Source: G963674835 sp963674835 (lineage in GTDB: Bacteria > Planctomycetota > Planctomycetia > Pirellulales > Thermoguttaceae). Taken from it: a stretch of DNA of 64,000 bases. The notes under the pieces are model-generated. The model did not search any database. It was not told the origin of the DNA and saw only the letters and a list, made by a program, of their open reading frames with translations. Location: positions 3,100,001 to 3,164,000 of the forward strand of contig CAXXKC010000003.1 in assembly GCA_963674835.2 (NCBI GenBank). The letters are read 5' to 3'. Position 1 is the stretch's first letter. Each line of letters begins with the position of its first letter. Of this stretch, positions 8,875 to 18,135 are shown piece after piece. The translations under genes were made by a program, and so were the position numbers.

Positions 8875-10233
8875 ATGCACACTTCCCAGCGCAGCGTCAG
8901 TTCCGGCACTCCTTCCCGCCGCGAGTTCCTGAGGATCACCGGCCGTCTTGCCGCCGCCTCAGCCCTCGCCGGAGTGACAATCCCCAACGTTCATGCGGCC
9001 GGCGAGTCGACCGTGAAGCTGGCCCTGATCGGCTCTGGCTCACGCGGCACGGGAGCCGTGGTTGATGCTTTTTCGACGACCGGTGGGCCAGTGAAGCTCC
9101 ATGCCATGGCCGACCTGTTTGAGAACCGCCTGCAAGCCAGTCGAAAACAACTGGTGGACCGCTTTGCCGACAAGGTCGACGTGCCCGCCGAGCGGCAATT
9201 CATCGGCTTCGACGCCTACCGGAAAGCCATCGATTGTCTGGGACCCGGCGATGTGGCACTCTTGACAACACACGCAGCTTTTCGCCCCCTGCAGTTTGAA
9301 TACGCCGTCCACAAAGGCGTAAACGTGTTCATGGAAAAGTCGTTCGCGGTCGATTCGCCGGCCGTGCGGCGACTGCTGAAGGCCGCCGAGGTTTCCCAGC
9401 AGAAGGACCTCAAGGTGGGCGTCGGCTTCATGTGGCGGCACTCCAAAGCCCGCGAGGAGGTCATCCAGCGAATCCACGACGGAGCCATCGGCGACGTGCA
9501 CACCCTGCGGATCTACCGCGTGCACGCGGCGGTCCAATGCCCAAAGCGGCCGCCGGCCACCAGCGAACTGCTATTCCAGCTTCAGCACCCCAACTGCTTC
9601 ACCTGGACTTCTTCCGGGTTCTTCGTCGACTGGCATTGTCACAACATCGATGTGGCTTGCTGGGCCAAGGGAGCGTGGCCGGTGGCGGCGCAAGGCATGG
9701 GCGGACGCTGCTACGAAGAGGCCGGTAACCTGTTCGATCATTACACGGTGGAATATACGTTTGCCGACGGCACCAAGCTCTTCGCTTTCTCCAGACACAT
9801 GAACGGCTGCTGGAACACGTACTCCGATTACGCTCACGGCTCCAAAGGCTCCGCCGTCATCATGACCAGCCTGAACGAACCGAAGCCCAGGATCTACAAC
9901 AGCCACAACATGACCCCAGCAAATCTCGTGTGGGAATACGGGCAGGCCGACTGCAATCCCTATATCGCCGAGTGGCAGTTGCTCCTGGACGCCGTTCGGC
10001 AAAACAAGCCGCACAACGAGGCGCGCCGCGCCGGTGAAGCCAACGCTGCCGCAATTATGGGTCGTATGGCAGCCCACACCGGGCAATACATCACTTGGGA
10101 ACAAGCGATGAACTCGAATTTCCGGTTCGTGGCGGATATCGACCACATGACCTTCGATTCACCAGCGCCTGTCCACGAAGGCCCCGGTGGGCTGTACGCG
10201 CCGCCGAAGCCCGGTTTAACCAACGAAGTGTGA
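8875..10233 (+). CDS. Tat-exported Gfo/Idh/MocA family oxidoreductase
   Basis: This 452-residue exported oxidoreductase differs clearly from the other copies in this window. I start at MHTSQRSVSSG (AAAGG upstream). The Tat motif SRREFLRI is at residues 14-21, and the signal ends near NVHAAG. The NAD(P) loop is LIGSGSRGTG. The usual EKP is EKS in FMEKSFAVD, so the lysine that contacts substrate and cofactor is kept. CHNIDVACW replaces the common HHVDIA segment. It begins 123 bases after the epimerase gene on the same strand and could belong to the same transcript, which would tie it to the epimerase pair, but there is no overlap to prove it. Confidence 0.87.
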   Translation: MHTSQRSVSSGTPSRREFLRITGRLAAASALAGVTIPNVHAAGESTVKLALIGSGSRGTGAVVDAFSTTGGPVKLHAMADLFENRLQASRKQLVDRFADKVDVPAERQFIGFDAYRKAIDCLGPGDVALLTTHAAFRPLQFEYAVHKGVNVFMEKSFAVDSPAVRRLLKAAEVSQQKDLKVGVGFMWRHSKAREEVIQRIHDGAIGDVHTLRIYRVHAAVQCPKRPPATSELLFQLQHPNCFTWTSSGFFVDWHCHNIDVACWAKGAWPVAAQGMGGRCYEEAGNLFDHYTVEYTFADGTKLFAFSRHMNGCWNTYSDYAHGSKGSAVIMTSLNEPKPRIYNSHNMTPANLVWEYGQADCNPYIAEWQLLLDAVRQNKPHNEARRAGEANAAAIMGRMAAHTGQYITWEQAMNSNFRFVADIDHMTFDSPAPVHEGPGGLYAPPKPGLTNEV

Positions 10234-10316
10234 CTGAAGGCATCCCCGCCTTGGCGAACGCCGCTCGAAAACACACCGCCTGGATCCCTCGAACACGGAA
10301 TCGTCTCGCGGGATCC

Positions 10317-11870
10317 TCAACACGCCGCCAGGCACCGGCTCAACACCTCCACCGCGCGGCGAATCTGCTCCTCCGTGTGCTCGGAGGTTACAAAAAACCG
10401 AATCCGCGCTGCACTCTCCCGAACCGCCGGGAACAGAATCGGCAGCGCGTGAACCCCTCGCAGCAATAACTTCTGCGACATCCGTATGCACCGCTGCGAG
10501 TTGCCTAGAATGATCGGAACGATCGGTGTGTCGTGGCTGCCGCCCGTGTCCAGCCCGTTCTCCCGGGCCAATCTCACGAACAGGTCCGCCCGCTCGTGAA
10601 GTCGGGCCACCCGCGCCGGCTCCTCCCGAAGCACGTGCAGCGCCGCCAGCGACGCCGCGGCATTGGCCGGCGAACAGCCGGTCGCAAACACCAACGACGG
10701 CGTCGTATACTTCAAGTAATTGATCAGCTTCTCGCGTCCCGCCACGTATCCGCCGCCGCTGGCCAGCGCCTTGCTGATCGTCCCCATCCATAGGTCGCCC
10801 TCGGCCGGATCGACGCCGAAATGCTCGCAAAGCCCGCGCCCCGTCGGCCCCATCACGCCCACCGAATGCGCCTCGTCCACGTACAACAACGCCCCGTGAC
10901 GCTTCTTCACCTCCACGAACTTCGGCAGGTCGGGATAGTCCCCGTCCATGCTGTACACGCCCTCGATCGCCACCACCACGCGCCGATACTTGCCTCGCAG
11001 GTCTCGTAACAGCGCATCGAGAAACTCGTAATCGTTGTGCCGAAACGGGCGCCGCCCCGCCTGCGAACCCACCGCCCCCTGGACGATGCTGTTGTGCGCC
11101 AGCTCGTCGTACAGAATCAAGTCCTCGCGGCCGAACAAATGACCTAGCAGCGACGCGTTCGTGCCGTATCCGCTCGGAAACACCACCGCCGCCTCGGTCC
11201 CCAGAAAATCGGCCAGCGCGCTGTCGAGCTCCCGAATGATCACGTTGTCGCCGCCCACCAGCCGGCTGGCCGCTGCGCTCGTCCCGAACCGATCGATCGC
11301 CTCCTTGGCCGCCTCAGCCACGCGCCGGTCGCTGGCCAGGCCCAAGTAGTCGAAACTCGCGAAGCTGATCGCCTGTCGCCCCTGAATCACCGTCCGAGGC
11401 GCGCGAACCTCCTCGTTCAATCGAAAGAACGGGTTCACCAGCCCTTCGGCGGCTGCCGCCGCTAGGCGCTCGTGGAAGACCACGCATTCCGGAAACTCCC
11501 TCACGTCGTACTCCTGCGACGTGATCTCTCGCGGCGCTGCTTCAAACGGCGCACCGGGCGTCCCCCCGTTCGGCGCCGGCATCTCGGCAATGGCCGCACC
11601 CTTCGTCATGTGTGCGGCCACGCACTCGACCACTTCCCCGCAAGTCTGCAAGTCGTACAGCCAGTCCTCGCGGAAACGCATTCCAAACGCTTCCTCGATG
11701 CGGCTGAACACCTCCATGATCGCAATCGAGTCCAGGCCCAGCTCGTCCAGCGACGTGTCGAGCGTAATGTCGGCGACGACGTCTTCAGGCAACGCTTCCT
11801 GCACTTGTGCCAGCACCGCCGCGGCAACAGCCGCACGCACCTCTTCCGTACGCATGGGATCGACAGCCAT
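10317..11870 (-). CDS. Acyl carrier protein / alpha-oxoamine synthase fusion
   Basis: This 517-residue fusion has two domains. Residues ~6-90 form an acyl carrier protein: LDELGLDSIAIMEVF carries the Ser (residue 48) that would take phosphopantetheine. Residues ~130-517 are a PLP-dependent alpha-oxoamine synthase (family of KBL, BioF, ALAS and serine palmitoyltransferase): FDYLGLASD, YVDEAHSVGVMGPTGRG and TISKALASGG, whose Lys binds PLP. The logical reaction is decarboxylative condensation of an amino acid with an acyl group carried on its own ACP domain. Start at MAVDPMRTEE is supported by GAGGA 8 bases upstream. It stands alone, convergent with the oxidoreductase before it. It is probably not biotin synthesis, since no bio genes are nearby. 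A sphingolipid-like or signalling product is possible. Confidence 0.85.
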   Translation of the reverse strand: MAVDPMRTEEVRAAVAAAVLAQVQEALPEDVVADITLDTSLDELGLDSIAIMEVFSRIEEAFGMRFREDWLYDLQTCGEVVECVAAHMTKGAAIAEMPAPNGGTPGAPFEAAPREITSQEYDVREFPECVVFHERLAAAAAEGLVNPFFRLNEEVRAPRTVIQGRQAISFASFDYLGLASDRRVAEAAKEAIDRFGTSAAASRLVGGDNVIIRELDSALADFLGTEAAVVFPSGYGTNASLLGHLFGREDLILYDELAHNSIVQGAVGSQAGRRPFRHNDYEFLDALLRDLRGKYRRVVVAIEGVYSMDGDYPDLPKFVEVKKRHGALLYVDEAHSVGVMGPTGRGLCEHFGVDPAEGDLWMGTISKALASGGGYVAGREKLINYLKYTTPSLVFATGCSPANAAASLAALHVLREEPARVARLHERADLFVRLARENGLDTGGSHDTPIVPIILGNSQRCIRMSQKLLLRGVHALPILFPAVRESAARIRFFVTSEHTEEQIRRAVEVLSRCLAAC

Positions 11871-12290
11871 GTGGCAAATCCTCGGACTGCATTTGCTTGC
11901 CACGCTATGCTTGCCGATTCCCAGCGCCGAAAATAGGCAATCACAACGGATCAAACCTCTCGAGAGCTATTCCAGGCTATCCGATTTTCAGCCGCGCCAC
12001 AAGTCGGTCAACCGCCAACCCATAGGACAATCGACGTTCCCATGACCACCCAACACATACAAACGGTGCGACAGGACGTCCGGATTCACCGGGGGGGATA
12101 CACGCGGCCTCAGCAAGGTGACAACTGCTAGCACAACCTCGAATCCGGCACCACCGCCCGCTGCCGCTCGACGCGCAAAGCGCACGGATGTTAGGATGGC
12201 ACTACCGCCAGCCGGGTCGCCTCCCGCTCAACGTAAGCCAGCCGGCCCCCTCGATCGTCACCCTTGCCGCCTGCAAACAGAAGACCTCCC
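11871..12290. other. Intergenic region between divergent genes
   Basis: These 420 bases separate the ACP/oxoamine synthase gene (minus) from the sialidase-like gene (plus), so they should hold both promoters. I see one G-run (GGGGGGG near 12091-12097) and no convincing ORF, hairpin or repeat. Minus-strand frames here give Arg/Gly-rich low-complexity translations. Confidence 0.5.
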
Positions 12291-13445
12291 GTGATTGTCT
12301 CTCTCTTCGTCTCCGCTCTGCTTGCTGTCGTCGCCGGCACTGCCCACGCCGACAAGCCTGCCATCTCGAAGTCCTTCAGCATTCCACTCATCGATCTTTC
12401 GCAGGAAACCGCTCGCCACGTCATCGTTGCGGCCGGAACCGAAACCGTCTATCAAGGCCATCCGACGACCGTCCTCTTGCCCGACGGCAGAACCATCTTC
12501 GCCGTCTGGACCTACAATCACGGTGGTGTTTGCGGCCCCATGAAGAAGAGCTCCGACGGCGGCAAGACCTGGAGCGACCTGCTGCCCGTACCCGATAGTT
12601 GGCGAAGGGTGTTCAATTGCCCTGCGATCTACCGCTTAGTCGATCCCAAAGGCAAAGCGCGCCTCTTCGTCTTTGCCATGAAAGACGGCCTGGTCTCCTC
12701 CTACTCGGAAGACGATGGCCGCACCTGGTCCGAAATGCAGCCGATCCGCGGCCTCAACATGACCCAGGCTGTCATGCCCTGGTGCACGATCGTCCCCGTC
12801 GAGGGTGGCGCGAAGCTGCTCGCTGCGACCAACGCCCGGCGCGCCGGCGATCCCAACCCCCGCTCCAACAACGTCGTCCAGAGCTTCTCCACCGACGGCG
12901 GACTCACCTGGGGACCCGTCCAAGTCACCTGCGACATTCCCGATCGCATGCCTTGCGAGCCGTGTTTCATCCGATCGCCCGACGGCAAACGGCTCCTCTG
13001 CCTCATGCGCGAAAACACGCGAACCATCAACTCGCTCATGATGGTCTCCGACGACGAAGGCCAAACGTGGTCCAAACCCAAGCAGGTGCAAGGGGCCCTC
13101 ACCGGCGACCGCCATCAAGCAAAGTACGCCCCCGACGGTCGACTCGTCATCGTCTTCCGCGACATGGCCAACGAGAGTCCCACCCGAGGACACTTCGTCG
13201 GCTGGGTCGGCACCTTCGACGACATCCTCAACCAGCGCCAGGGCCAGTACCGCCTCAAGCTGCTCCACAACTACGCACGCACCGATTGCGGTTACCCGGG
13301 CCTCGAACTTCTGCCCGACGGAACCTTCGTCGCCACGACCTACCTCAAATACTGGCCCGATGAGCGAAGACACTCCGTCGTCTCCACACGATTCAATCTG
13401 ACCGAGCTCGACGCGCGACAGAACCACGACAAAGGCAAACCATGA
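12291..13445 (+). CDS. Secreted sialidase-like BNR-repeat protein
   Basis: This is an exo-sialidase-like six-bladed beta-propeller, likely exported. The best start is GTG at 12291, giving a clean signal peptide (VIVSLFVSALLAVVAGTAHA). The ORF also has a TTG at 12264, with a less natural N-terminus. Four Asp-box motifs are visible: SSDGGKTWSD, SEDDGRTWSE, STDGGLTWGP and SDDEGQTWSK. CRMREN-like LLCLMREN and the RDMANESPTRGHFVGWVG segment are typical of the planctomycetal BNR subgroup. Because this fold also serves non-sialidase roles, the sugar cleaved is uncertain. The stop overlaps the next gene (ATGA), so it starts an operon with the FAD oxidoreductase. Confidence 0.8.
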   Translation: MIVSLFVSALLAVVAGTAHADKPAISKSFSIPLIDLSQETARHVIVAAGTETVYQGHPTTVLLPDGRTIFAVWTYNHGGVCGPMKKSSDGGKTWSDLLPVPDSWRRVFNCPAIYRLVDPKGKARLFVFAMKDGLVSSYSEDDGRTWSEMQPIRGLNMTQAVMPWCTIVPVEGGAKLLAATNARRAGDPNPRSNNVVQSFSTDGGLTWGPVQVTCDIPDRMPCEPCFIRSPDGKRLLCLMRENTRTINSLMMVSDDEGQTWSKPKQVQGALTGDRHQAKYAPDGRLVIVFRDMANESPTRGHFVGWVGTFDDILNQRQGQYRLKLLHNYARTDCGYPGLELLPDGTFVATTYLKYWPDERRHSVVSTRFNLTELDARQNHDKGKP

Positions 13446-14977
13446 GCCACCAATCCCGACGAACGTTCGTCAAACGCCTCGGTGTGACGGCAGGCTCCGG
13501 CCTGCTCTTCGGCGCTGCCACACCCAACGCAAACGCCGCCGACTCGCAGCCCGGCCGCGTCTCCTTCCAACGGTCCATCCCCGTCGCACGCGCCTACGAC
13601 GTCGTCGTGTGCGGTGGCGGCCCCTCCGGCTGCGCCGCCGCCCTGGCGGCGAAACGAGAAGGCCTCTCCGTCCTCCTCCTCGAAGGCCAGGGCCAGCTCG
13701 GTGGCATGGCCACCTCCGGAATGGTCTCCCAGTGGCTCGGCGGACGCAACCAGAAAGGCGATTGGGTCGTCGCCGGGCTCTTCCGCTCCATCGCCGAAGA
13801 GGCCGCCTCGCGCGGATATGCCCTCCTTCCAAAACTCGATCCCGCCAAGAAATACCATCCCTTTGGCTGGCTCAACTGGTTCATCCACGGCGTCCCCCTC
13901 GACCCCTACGGCGTTGCCCGACTCCTCGACGACCGCATGAAGGCCGCTGGCGTCGACATGCTCCTCTTCACCCAGGCCGTCGACGTGCTGACCGACGCTG
14001 ACCGAATCACCCACGTCGTCGCCTTCAACAAAAGCGGCTTGGCCGCCTTCCCCGCTCGCGCAGTGATCGATGCCACCGGCGACGCCGACGTCGCAGCTCG
14101 CAGCGGATGCGAGTATGTCAAAGGGCGCCCGGAAGACCATCTCATGACTCCGGCCACCATTGAGTTCCACGTCACGCATGTCGATCAGCCCAAGCTCACC
14201 GCCTTCATCGAAGCCGAGCGCGATCCAAAACTTCGCAACCTGATCCGATCGCTTCGCGAGAAAGGAATCTGGACGTTCCCCTGCGATATCTTCATCTGCA
14301 CCCAACTAACCGAGCCCGATACCTTCTACATCAACACGATTCGCCTCGTCGGCATCGATGGCACCGATGGTGCCTCCGTCACCGAGGGAATGATCCGCGG
14401 CCGGCAAGAAGTCGAACAGCTCCTCGCCATCCTCCGCCAGCATGTCCCCGGCTTCGAACATGCCCAGCTCAAGGCCGTCGCGCCCCTCTTGGGCGTCCGC
14501 GAAACGAGGCGCATCGTCAGCGACGCGACCATGACCGTCCGCGACCTGTCCGAAGGAAAACAGTTCCCCGACACCATCGGGTTCAGCATGTACGGCTGGG
14601 ACCTCCCCGATCCCAAGAATCCCACCGTGCAACCCTTCGCCAGCGACGACTCCCGGCAGGGATATCGCTACAAGGTCAAAAAAGGCCTCACCACACCGCT
14701 CCCCTATCGCGTCATGGTCCCGCGACCCATCCGCAATCTCATTTGTCCGGGCCGAGCCGTATGCGTCGAACGCCAGGTGCTGGGACCCGTCCGCGTCATG
14801 GCTCCCTGCATGGCCATGGGCGAGGCCAGCGGTGTCGCCGCCGCCCAGGTCCTCGCCTCCGACGCCGGTTTCGCCCAGGTCGATATCCAGAAACTCCGAC
14901 AACAACTCCGCCACGTCGGCGCGATTGTCGACCAATCCGCGTTGCCCCCGATCGAACCGCGCGTCGACCAGTCCTGA
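13442..14977 (+). CDS. Tat-exported FAD-dependent oxidoreductase
   Basis: This 511-residue flavoprotein is of the FAD-dependent oxidoreductase type common in planctomycetes (PF12831-like). The Tat motif SRRTFVKRLG is at residues 5-14, with a signal ending near NANAAD. The dinucleotide-binding motif is VVCGGGPSGCAAALAAKREG, followed by LLLEGQGQLGGMATSG, a phrase typical of this family. ARAVIDATGDADVAARSG is the second FAD contact, and LGVRETRRI plus the C-terminal MAPCMAMGEASGVAAA close the FAD domain. It is translationally coupled to the sialidase-like gene and followed 41 bases later by an aminotransferase gene. The substrate is unknown. Oxidation of a sugar or amine released by the upstream hydrolase is an inference. 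Confidence 0.85.
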   Translation: MSHQSRRTFVKRLGVTAGSGLLFGAATPNANAADSQPGRVSFQRSIPVARAYDVVVCGGGPSGCAAALAAKREGLSVLLLEGQGQLGGMATSGMVSQWLGGRNQKGDWVVAGLFRSIAEEAASRGYALLPKLDPAKKYHPFGWLNWFIHGVPLDPYGVARLLDDRMKAAGVDMLLFTQAVDVLTDADRITHVVAFNKSGLAAFPARAVIDATGDADVAARSGCEYVKGRPEDHLMTPATIEFHVTHVDQPKLTAFIEAERDPKLRNLIRSLREKGIWTFPCDIFICTQLTEPDTFYINTIRLVGIDGTDGASVTEGMIRGRQEVEQLLAILRQHVPGFEHAQLKAVAPLLGVRETRRIVSDATMTVRDLSEGKQFPDTIGFSMYGWDLPDPKNPTVQPFASDDSRQGYRYKVKKGLTTPLPYRVMVPRPIRNLICPGRAVCVERQVLGPVRVMAPCMAMGEASGVAAAQVLASDAGFAQVDIQKLRQQLRHVGAIVDQSALPPIEPRVDQS

Positions 14978-15018
14978 CGCTGTCGTCCCCGTTAACGACC
15001 TAAGAGAACTCCGACGCC

Positions 15019-16344
15019 ATGGATGCCGAGCAGATTCTCCTGTCCGACTACGGCAAAGCCTCGGCCCAACCGTCCCCGGTTGCCCGCATGATGTCCGCCT
15101 TCGCTGCCGATTTCCGCGACGACGTCGACATCAATCTCGGCGTCGGCTACGTCAACGAAAACACCATCCCTCGCGACCTTATCGAAGAAGCCTTGCGGCA
15201 AGTCCTCCGCAACCCGCAGCAATACCGTGTGGCCCTCAACTATGGCGGCCCCGCCGGCTCGCAAAACCTGATCCAGTCCATCCGCCGATTCCATCTGGAA
15301 CAAGGCCTCGGATGCCTGACGCCCGACGTCCTCGACCGCAACGCCATTTTGGTCGGCCCCAACGGCGCAACCAGCCTCCTCGAGGCCGTCGCGCACATCT
15401 TGCCGCCGGGTATCGTCGTCACCGCCGACCCTATCTACTACATCTACTGCAACCTGCTCGAGCGGCTCGGCTTCGAGATCTGTGCCGTCCCCGAAGACTC
15501 CCAAGGCCTCGATATCGAACGACTCGAAGCCCGCCTCCACGAACTGGGCGACCGCAAACGCGATCTTCGCTGTTTCTACATCGTCACCGTCAACAATCCC
15601 TCGTGCACCGTCCTCGGCAACGACCGCCGCCGCCAGCTCGTGCAAGTGGCCGCCCGCCTGTCGCGCCAACTCAACCGCAAGATCCCCATCATCTTCGACA
15701 AGGCCTACGAAAACCTCGTCCACGATCCGGCGACCGAACCGCTCCAGTCCGGACTTCTCTGGGACGATATGGAAATCGTTTACGAGATCGGTACCCTCTC
15801 GAAGATCCTCGCCCCGGCCCTGAGAATCGGCTATCTCATCGGCCCTCGTGGCCCGTTCCTCCAGGCAATTGTCCAGAAGACAAGCGACGCCGGCTTCAGC
15901 GCCCCGCTCGTCACCCAGGAAATGGCCAGCTACCTGCTCGACCACCACGTCGCCCGCCAGATCCGCACGGTCAACGCCGGCTACCGCGAAAAGGCCGACG
16001 CCACGCGCAACTGGATCGACCAATCGCTCGGCGATTTTTTGGCCGATTGCTCCGGTGGCTCCGCCGGCTTCTACTACTACCTCACCTTCCGCGAAATCGA
16101 AACGGCCGAAGGCACCCCCTTCTTCCGCTTCCTCTCGCGCACCACCGGCGATGCCCGGACAGATGGCCCCTCCGGCAACAAGAACCCCCGCGTCGTCTAC
16201 ATCCCGGGCGAGTTCTGCGTCCATCGCCATGGAGAATTGGTCGACGTCGGCCGGCGCCAGCTGCGGCTCTCTTACGGCTTTGAAGAGCTGCCTCGCATCC
16301 GCCAGGCGCTCCAACTCATGCACGAAGCGGCCGCCGCAAGCTGA
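15019..16344 (+). CDS. PLP-dependent aminotransferase, class I/II
   Basis: This 441-residue fold-type I aminotransferase transfers an amino group between an amino acid and a keto acid. Its features are DINLGVGYVNENTIP at the N-terminus, LNYGGPAGSQNLIQSIRRF (the region that opens the cofactor site), YIVTVNNPSCTVLG, IIFDKAYENLVHD (Asp that contacts the PLP pyridine) and the Schiff-base lysine in IGTLSKILAPALRIGYL. The C-terminal RRQLRLSYGFEE holds the carboxylate-binding Arg. It lacks any signal sequence, so it acts in the cytoplasm even though its two upstream neighbours are exported. No sequence feature fixes the substrate. Confidence 0.88.
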   Translation: MDAEQILLSDYGKASAQPSPVARMMSAFAADFRDDVDINLGVGYVNENTIPRDLIEEALRQVLRNPQQYRVALNYGGPAGSQNLIQSIRRFHLEQGLGCLTPDVLDRNAILVGPNGATSLLEAVAHILPPGIVVTADPIYYIYCNLLERLGFEICAVPEDSQGLDIERLEARLHELGDRKRDLRCFYIVTVNNPSCTVLGNDRRRQLVQVAARLSRQLNRKIPIIFDKAYENLVHDPATEPLQSGLLWDDMEIVYEIGTLSKILAPALRIGYLIGPRGPFLQAIVQKTSDAGFSAPLVTQEMASYLLDHHVARQIRTVNAGYREKADATRNWIDQSLGDFLADCSGGSAGFYYYLTFREIETAEGTPFFRFLSRTTGDARTDGPSGNKNPRVVYIPGEFCVHRHGELVDVGRRQLRLSYGFEELPRIRQALQLMHEAAAAS

Positions 16345-16361
16345 TCCCGCCGCGCCAACTG

Positions 16362-16408
16362 CCGACACGCATCGGGGCCGCCCATATCGAGCGCCCCGTG
16401 CGCGTCGG
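16362..16408. terminator. Bidirectional hairpin terminator candidate
   Basis: Between two convergent genes the arm CCGACACGCATCGGGGC (16362-16378) pairs with GCCCCGTGCGCGTCGG (16393-16408), with one bulged A and one G-T type mismatch. The position between converging stop codons fits a shared terminator. There is no clear T-tract on either side. Confidence 0.6.
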
Positions 16409-16434
16409 ACATAATCTCACCCGCCGGCAGCTCG

Positions 16435-17799
16435 CTACATCAGCTCCCAGCCTTTGCGCCGTGGGCAACGCAGCAGCGGCGCCACCTCCGGTGCGTTCGT
16501 GGCACACAGCTTGACCGGATCCCACTCGAGCTTCTTGCCGGCGCGAAACGCCACGTTACCCAGGTGGTTCGCCTCGGTCAACCAGCCGGAATACTCGAAG
16601 TTCGCCCCCGTCGGCGAGCCCGTCTTGCACGCCGCGATCCAGTCGGCATAAGGCGAGGCGACTCGCGGCAGGAACGGCTCGGGCGCCTTGAAATCGGCGA
16701 ACTTGTCCTGCGGCAGCAATTGGTGCTTGCTGTAGTCCGACAGCAACATTCCCTTCTCGCCGATGAACAGATGGCCGCTGCCCCACTGCGGAATCCCGCC
16801 CTGTTTCCAGATCTCCGGCTTGTTCTCGCCCTGGTACCACGTCAGCTTCACCGGTGGCAGATCGCCGCGAGCACCGTACTCGTATGTTACCTGCATCGAC
16901 GCCGGCGCGATCTCCGGATGCGGGGGCGGTCCGCTGGCTTCGATCGTAAGCGGCCAGTTCAACTTCAGGGCCCAGAACGGAAGATCCACGAAATGGCTTC
17001 CCAGATCGCTCATCGTCCCGTTGCCGAAATCCCACCACCGATACCACTTCGGCCCCGGGAAATACACGTCCTGGAACGGACGCTCCGGCGCCGGGCCAAG
17101 CCACAGGTCCCAATTCAGACCCGCCGGCACCGGCATCGACCCCTGCGGGCGCTCCGTAACGAAGACGATGTCCTTGTTCCGCTCGGCGGCTTCCTTGCTC
17201 TGCAATCCCCACGCCCGAGCAACCCACACGTGCGCTTCCCGAACCGGCCCGATCGCGCCCGTCTGAATCAGCTCGACCACTTGCCGGTAGTTCTCCCACG
17301 TGTGGATCTGAATACCCATCTGCGTGGCCACCTTCGCTTCCGCCGCGGCAAGCCGGATCTGCCGCGCCTCCCAAACGTCGTGCGTCAGCGGCTTCTCGCA
17401 ATACACGTGCTTCTTGTGCTTCAATGCCATCATTGTCGCCAACGCGTGGGTGTGCTCACACGTGCTCACCACCACCGCGTCGAAATCCTGCGGCCGGTCG
17501 AACAACGTCCGAAAATCGACCGCCTTGCGGGCTTTCGGATACTTCTCCGCCGCCTTGTCCAGGTTCTTCTCGTTCACGTCGCACAGGGCAACGATGTTCT
17601 CCGAAGAAACGCCCTGCAGATTCGCTCCCCCGCGCCCGCCGGCGGCGATAATCGCAATGTTGAGCTTGTCGTTCACATTCTGGCCTCGCACCAACGCGGG
17701 CATGACAAGTCCGGCCGCCGCAGCTGCGGCGCACGACTGCCCAAACTGCCGGCGCGTGAGCCGTTGACGTGTAGATTTCGATCGCTGTCTGTTCATCAT
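16435..17799 (-). CDS. Tat-exported Gfo/Idh/MocA family oxidoreductase
   Basis: This 454-residue exported oxidoreductase has two tandem ATG codons (17799 and 17796) preceded by GGAGAG at suitable distance. The much longer upstream ORF is antisense-like. The Tat motif LTRRQFGQS (RR at 16-17) is followed by an Ala-rich hydrophobic core ending ALVRGQN. The nucleotide loop is IAAGGRGG, EKP is intact in VYCEKPLTHD, and SDLGSHFVDLPFW is the C-terminal domain segment. RPQGSMPVPAGLNWDLWLGP is the shared planctomycetal phrase linking to the paralogue at 28556. The long C-terminal region is the usual extended subgroup. The substrate is unknown. Confidence 0.9.
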   Translation of the reverse strand: MMNRQRSKSTRQRLTRRQFGQSCAAAAAAGLVMPALVRGQNVNDKLNIAIIAAGGRGGANLQGVSSENIVALCDVNEKNLDKAAEKYPKARKAVDFRTLFDRPQDFDAVVVSTCEHTHALATMMALKHKKHVYCEKPLTHDVWEARQIRLAAAEAKVATQMGIQIHTWENYRQVVELIQTGAIGPVREAHVWVARAWGLQSKEAAERNKDIVFVTERPQGSMPVPAGLNWDLWLGPAPERPFQDVYFPGPKWYRWWDFGNGTMSDLGSHFVDLPFWALKLNWPLTIEASGPPPHPEIAPASMQVTYEYGARGDLPPVKLTWYQGENKPEIWKQGGIPQWGSGHLFIGEKGMLLSDYSKHQLLPQDKFADFKAPEPFLPRVASPYADWIAACKTGSPTGANFEYSGWLTEANHLGNVAFRAGKKLEWDPVKLCATNAPEVAPLLRCPRRKGWELM

Positions 17800-18135
17800 A
17801 GAGGCTCTCCAAGTGGCTCGAGCCACAATATCAAGACTGGTTTCCAGGCATTCCTCCCTTCCGCCTGTTATACCTCCCCGCCATACGCCAATCCAGCGCG
17901 GCCCGCACCGACCGCCCGATTCCTGCCGACAGACGCCCGTCTTCCACTCCCTACCCCCACTAGCGATGGCCGACTCTGCTTGCCAGTGGTAGAATGAACG
18001 GCAACCCAGGCGGCGGTTCCGCCCCGACCCTCCAGCAATTCCGGTCCCGCGCGTTGCATCCGCCGCGGAATTCCGCCACAGATCTCCAGGTATCCTCCAT
18101 CTCGCACACGCTTGCCGACCCCTTGGAGTTGCGCC
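17800..18135. other. Intergenic region between divergent genes
   Basis: This 336-base gap holds the opposing promoters of the Tat oxidoreductase (minus) and the leucine-rich-repeat protein (plus). GGAG at 18125-18128 is the ribosome-binding site of the latter. I see no repeat, RNA gene or further coding region. Confidence 0.5.

Noticed and set aside
10318..10345. CACGCCGCCAGG-like stretch resembling the right half of the dispersed element
   Set aside because: The match is about 12 bases and lies in the coding end of the ACP/oxoamine synthase gene with no arms; probably chance.
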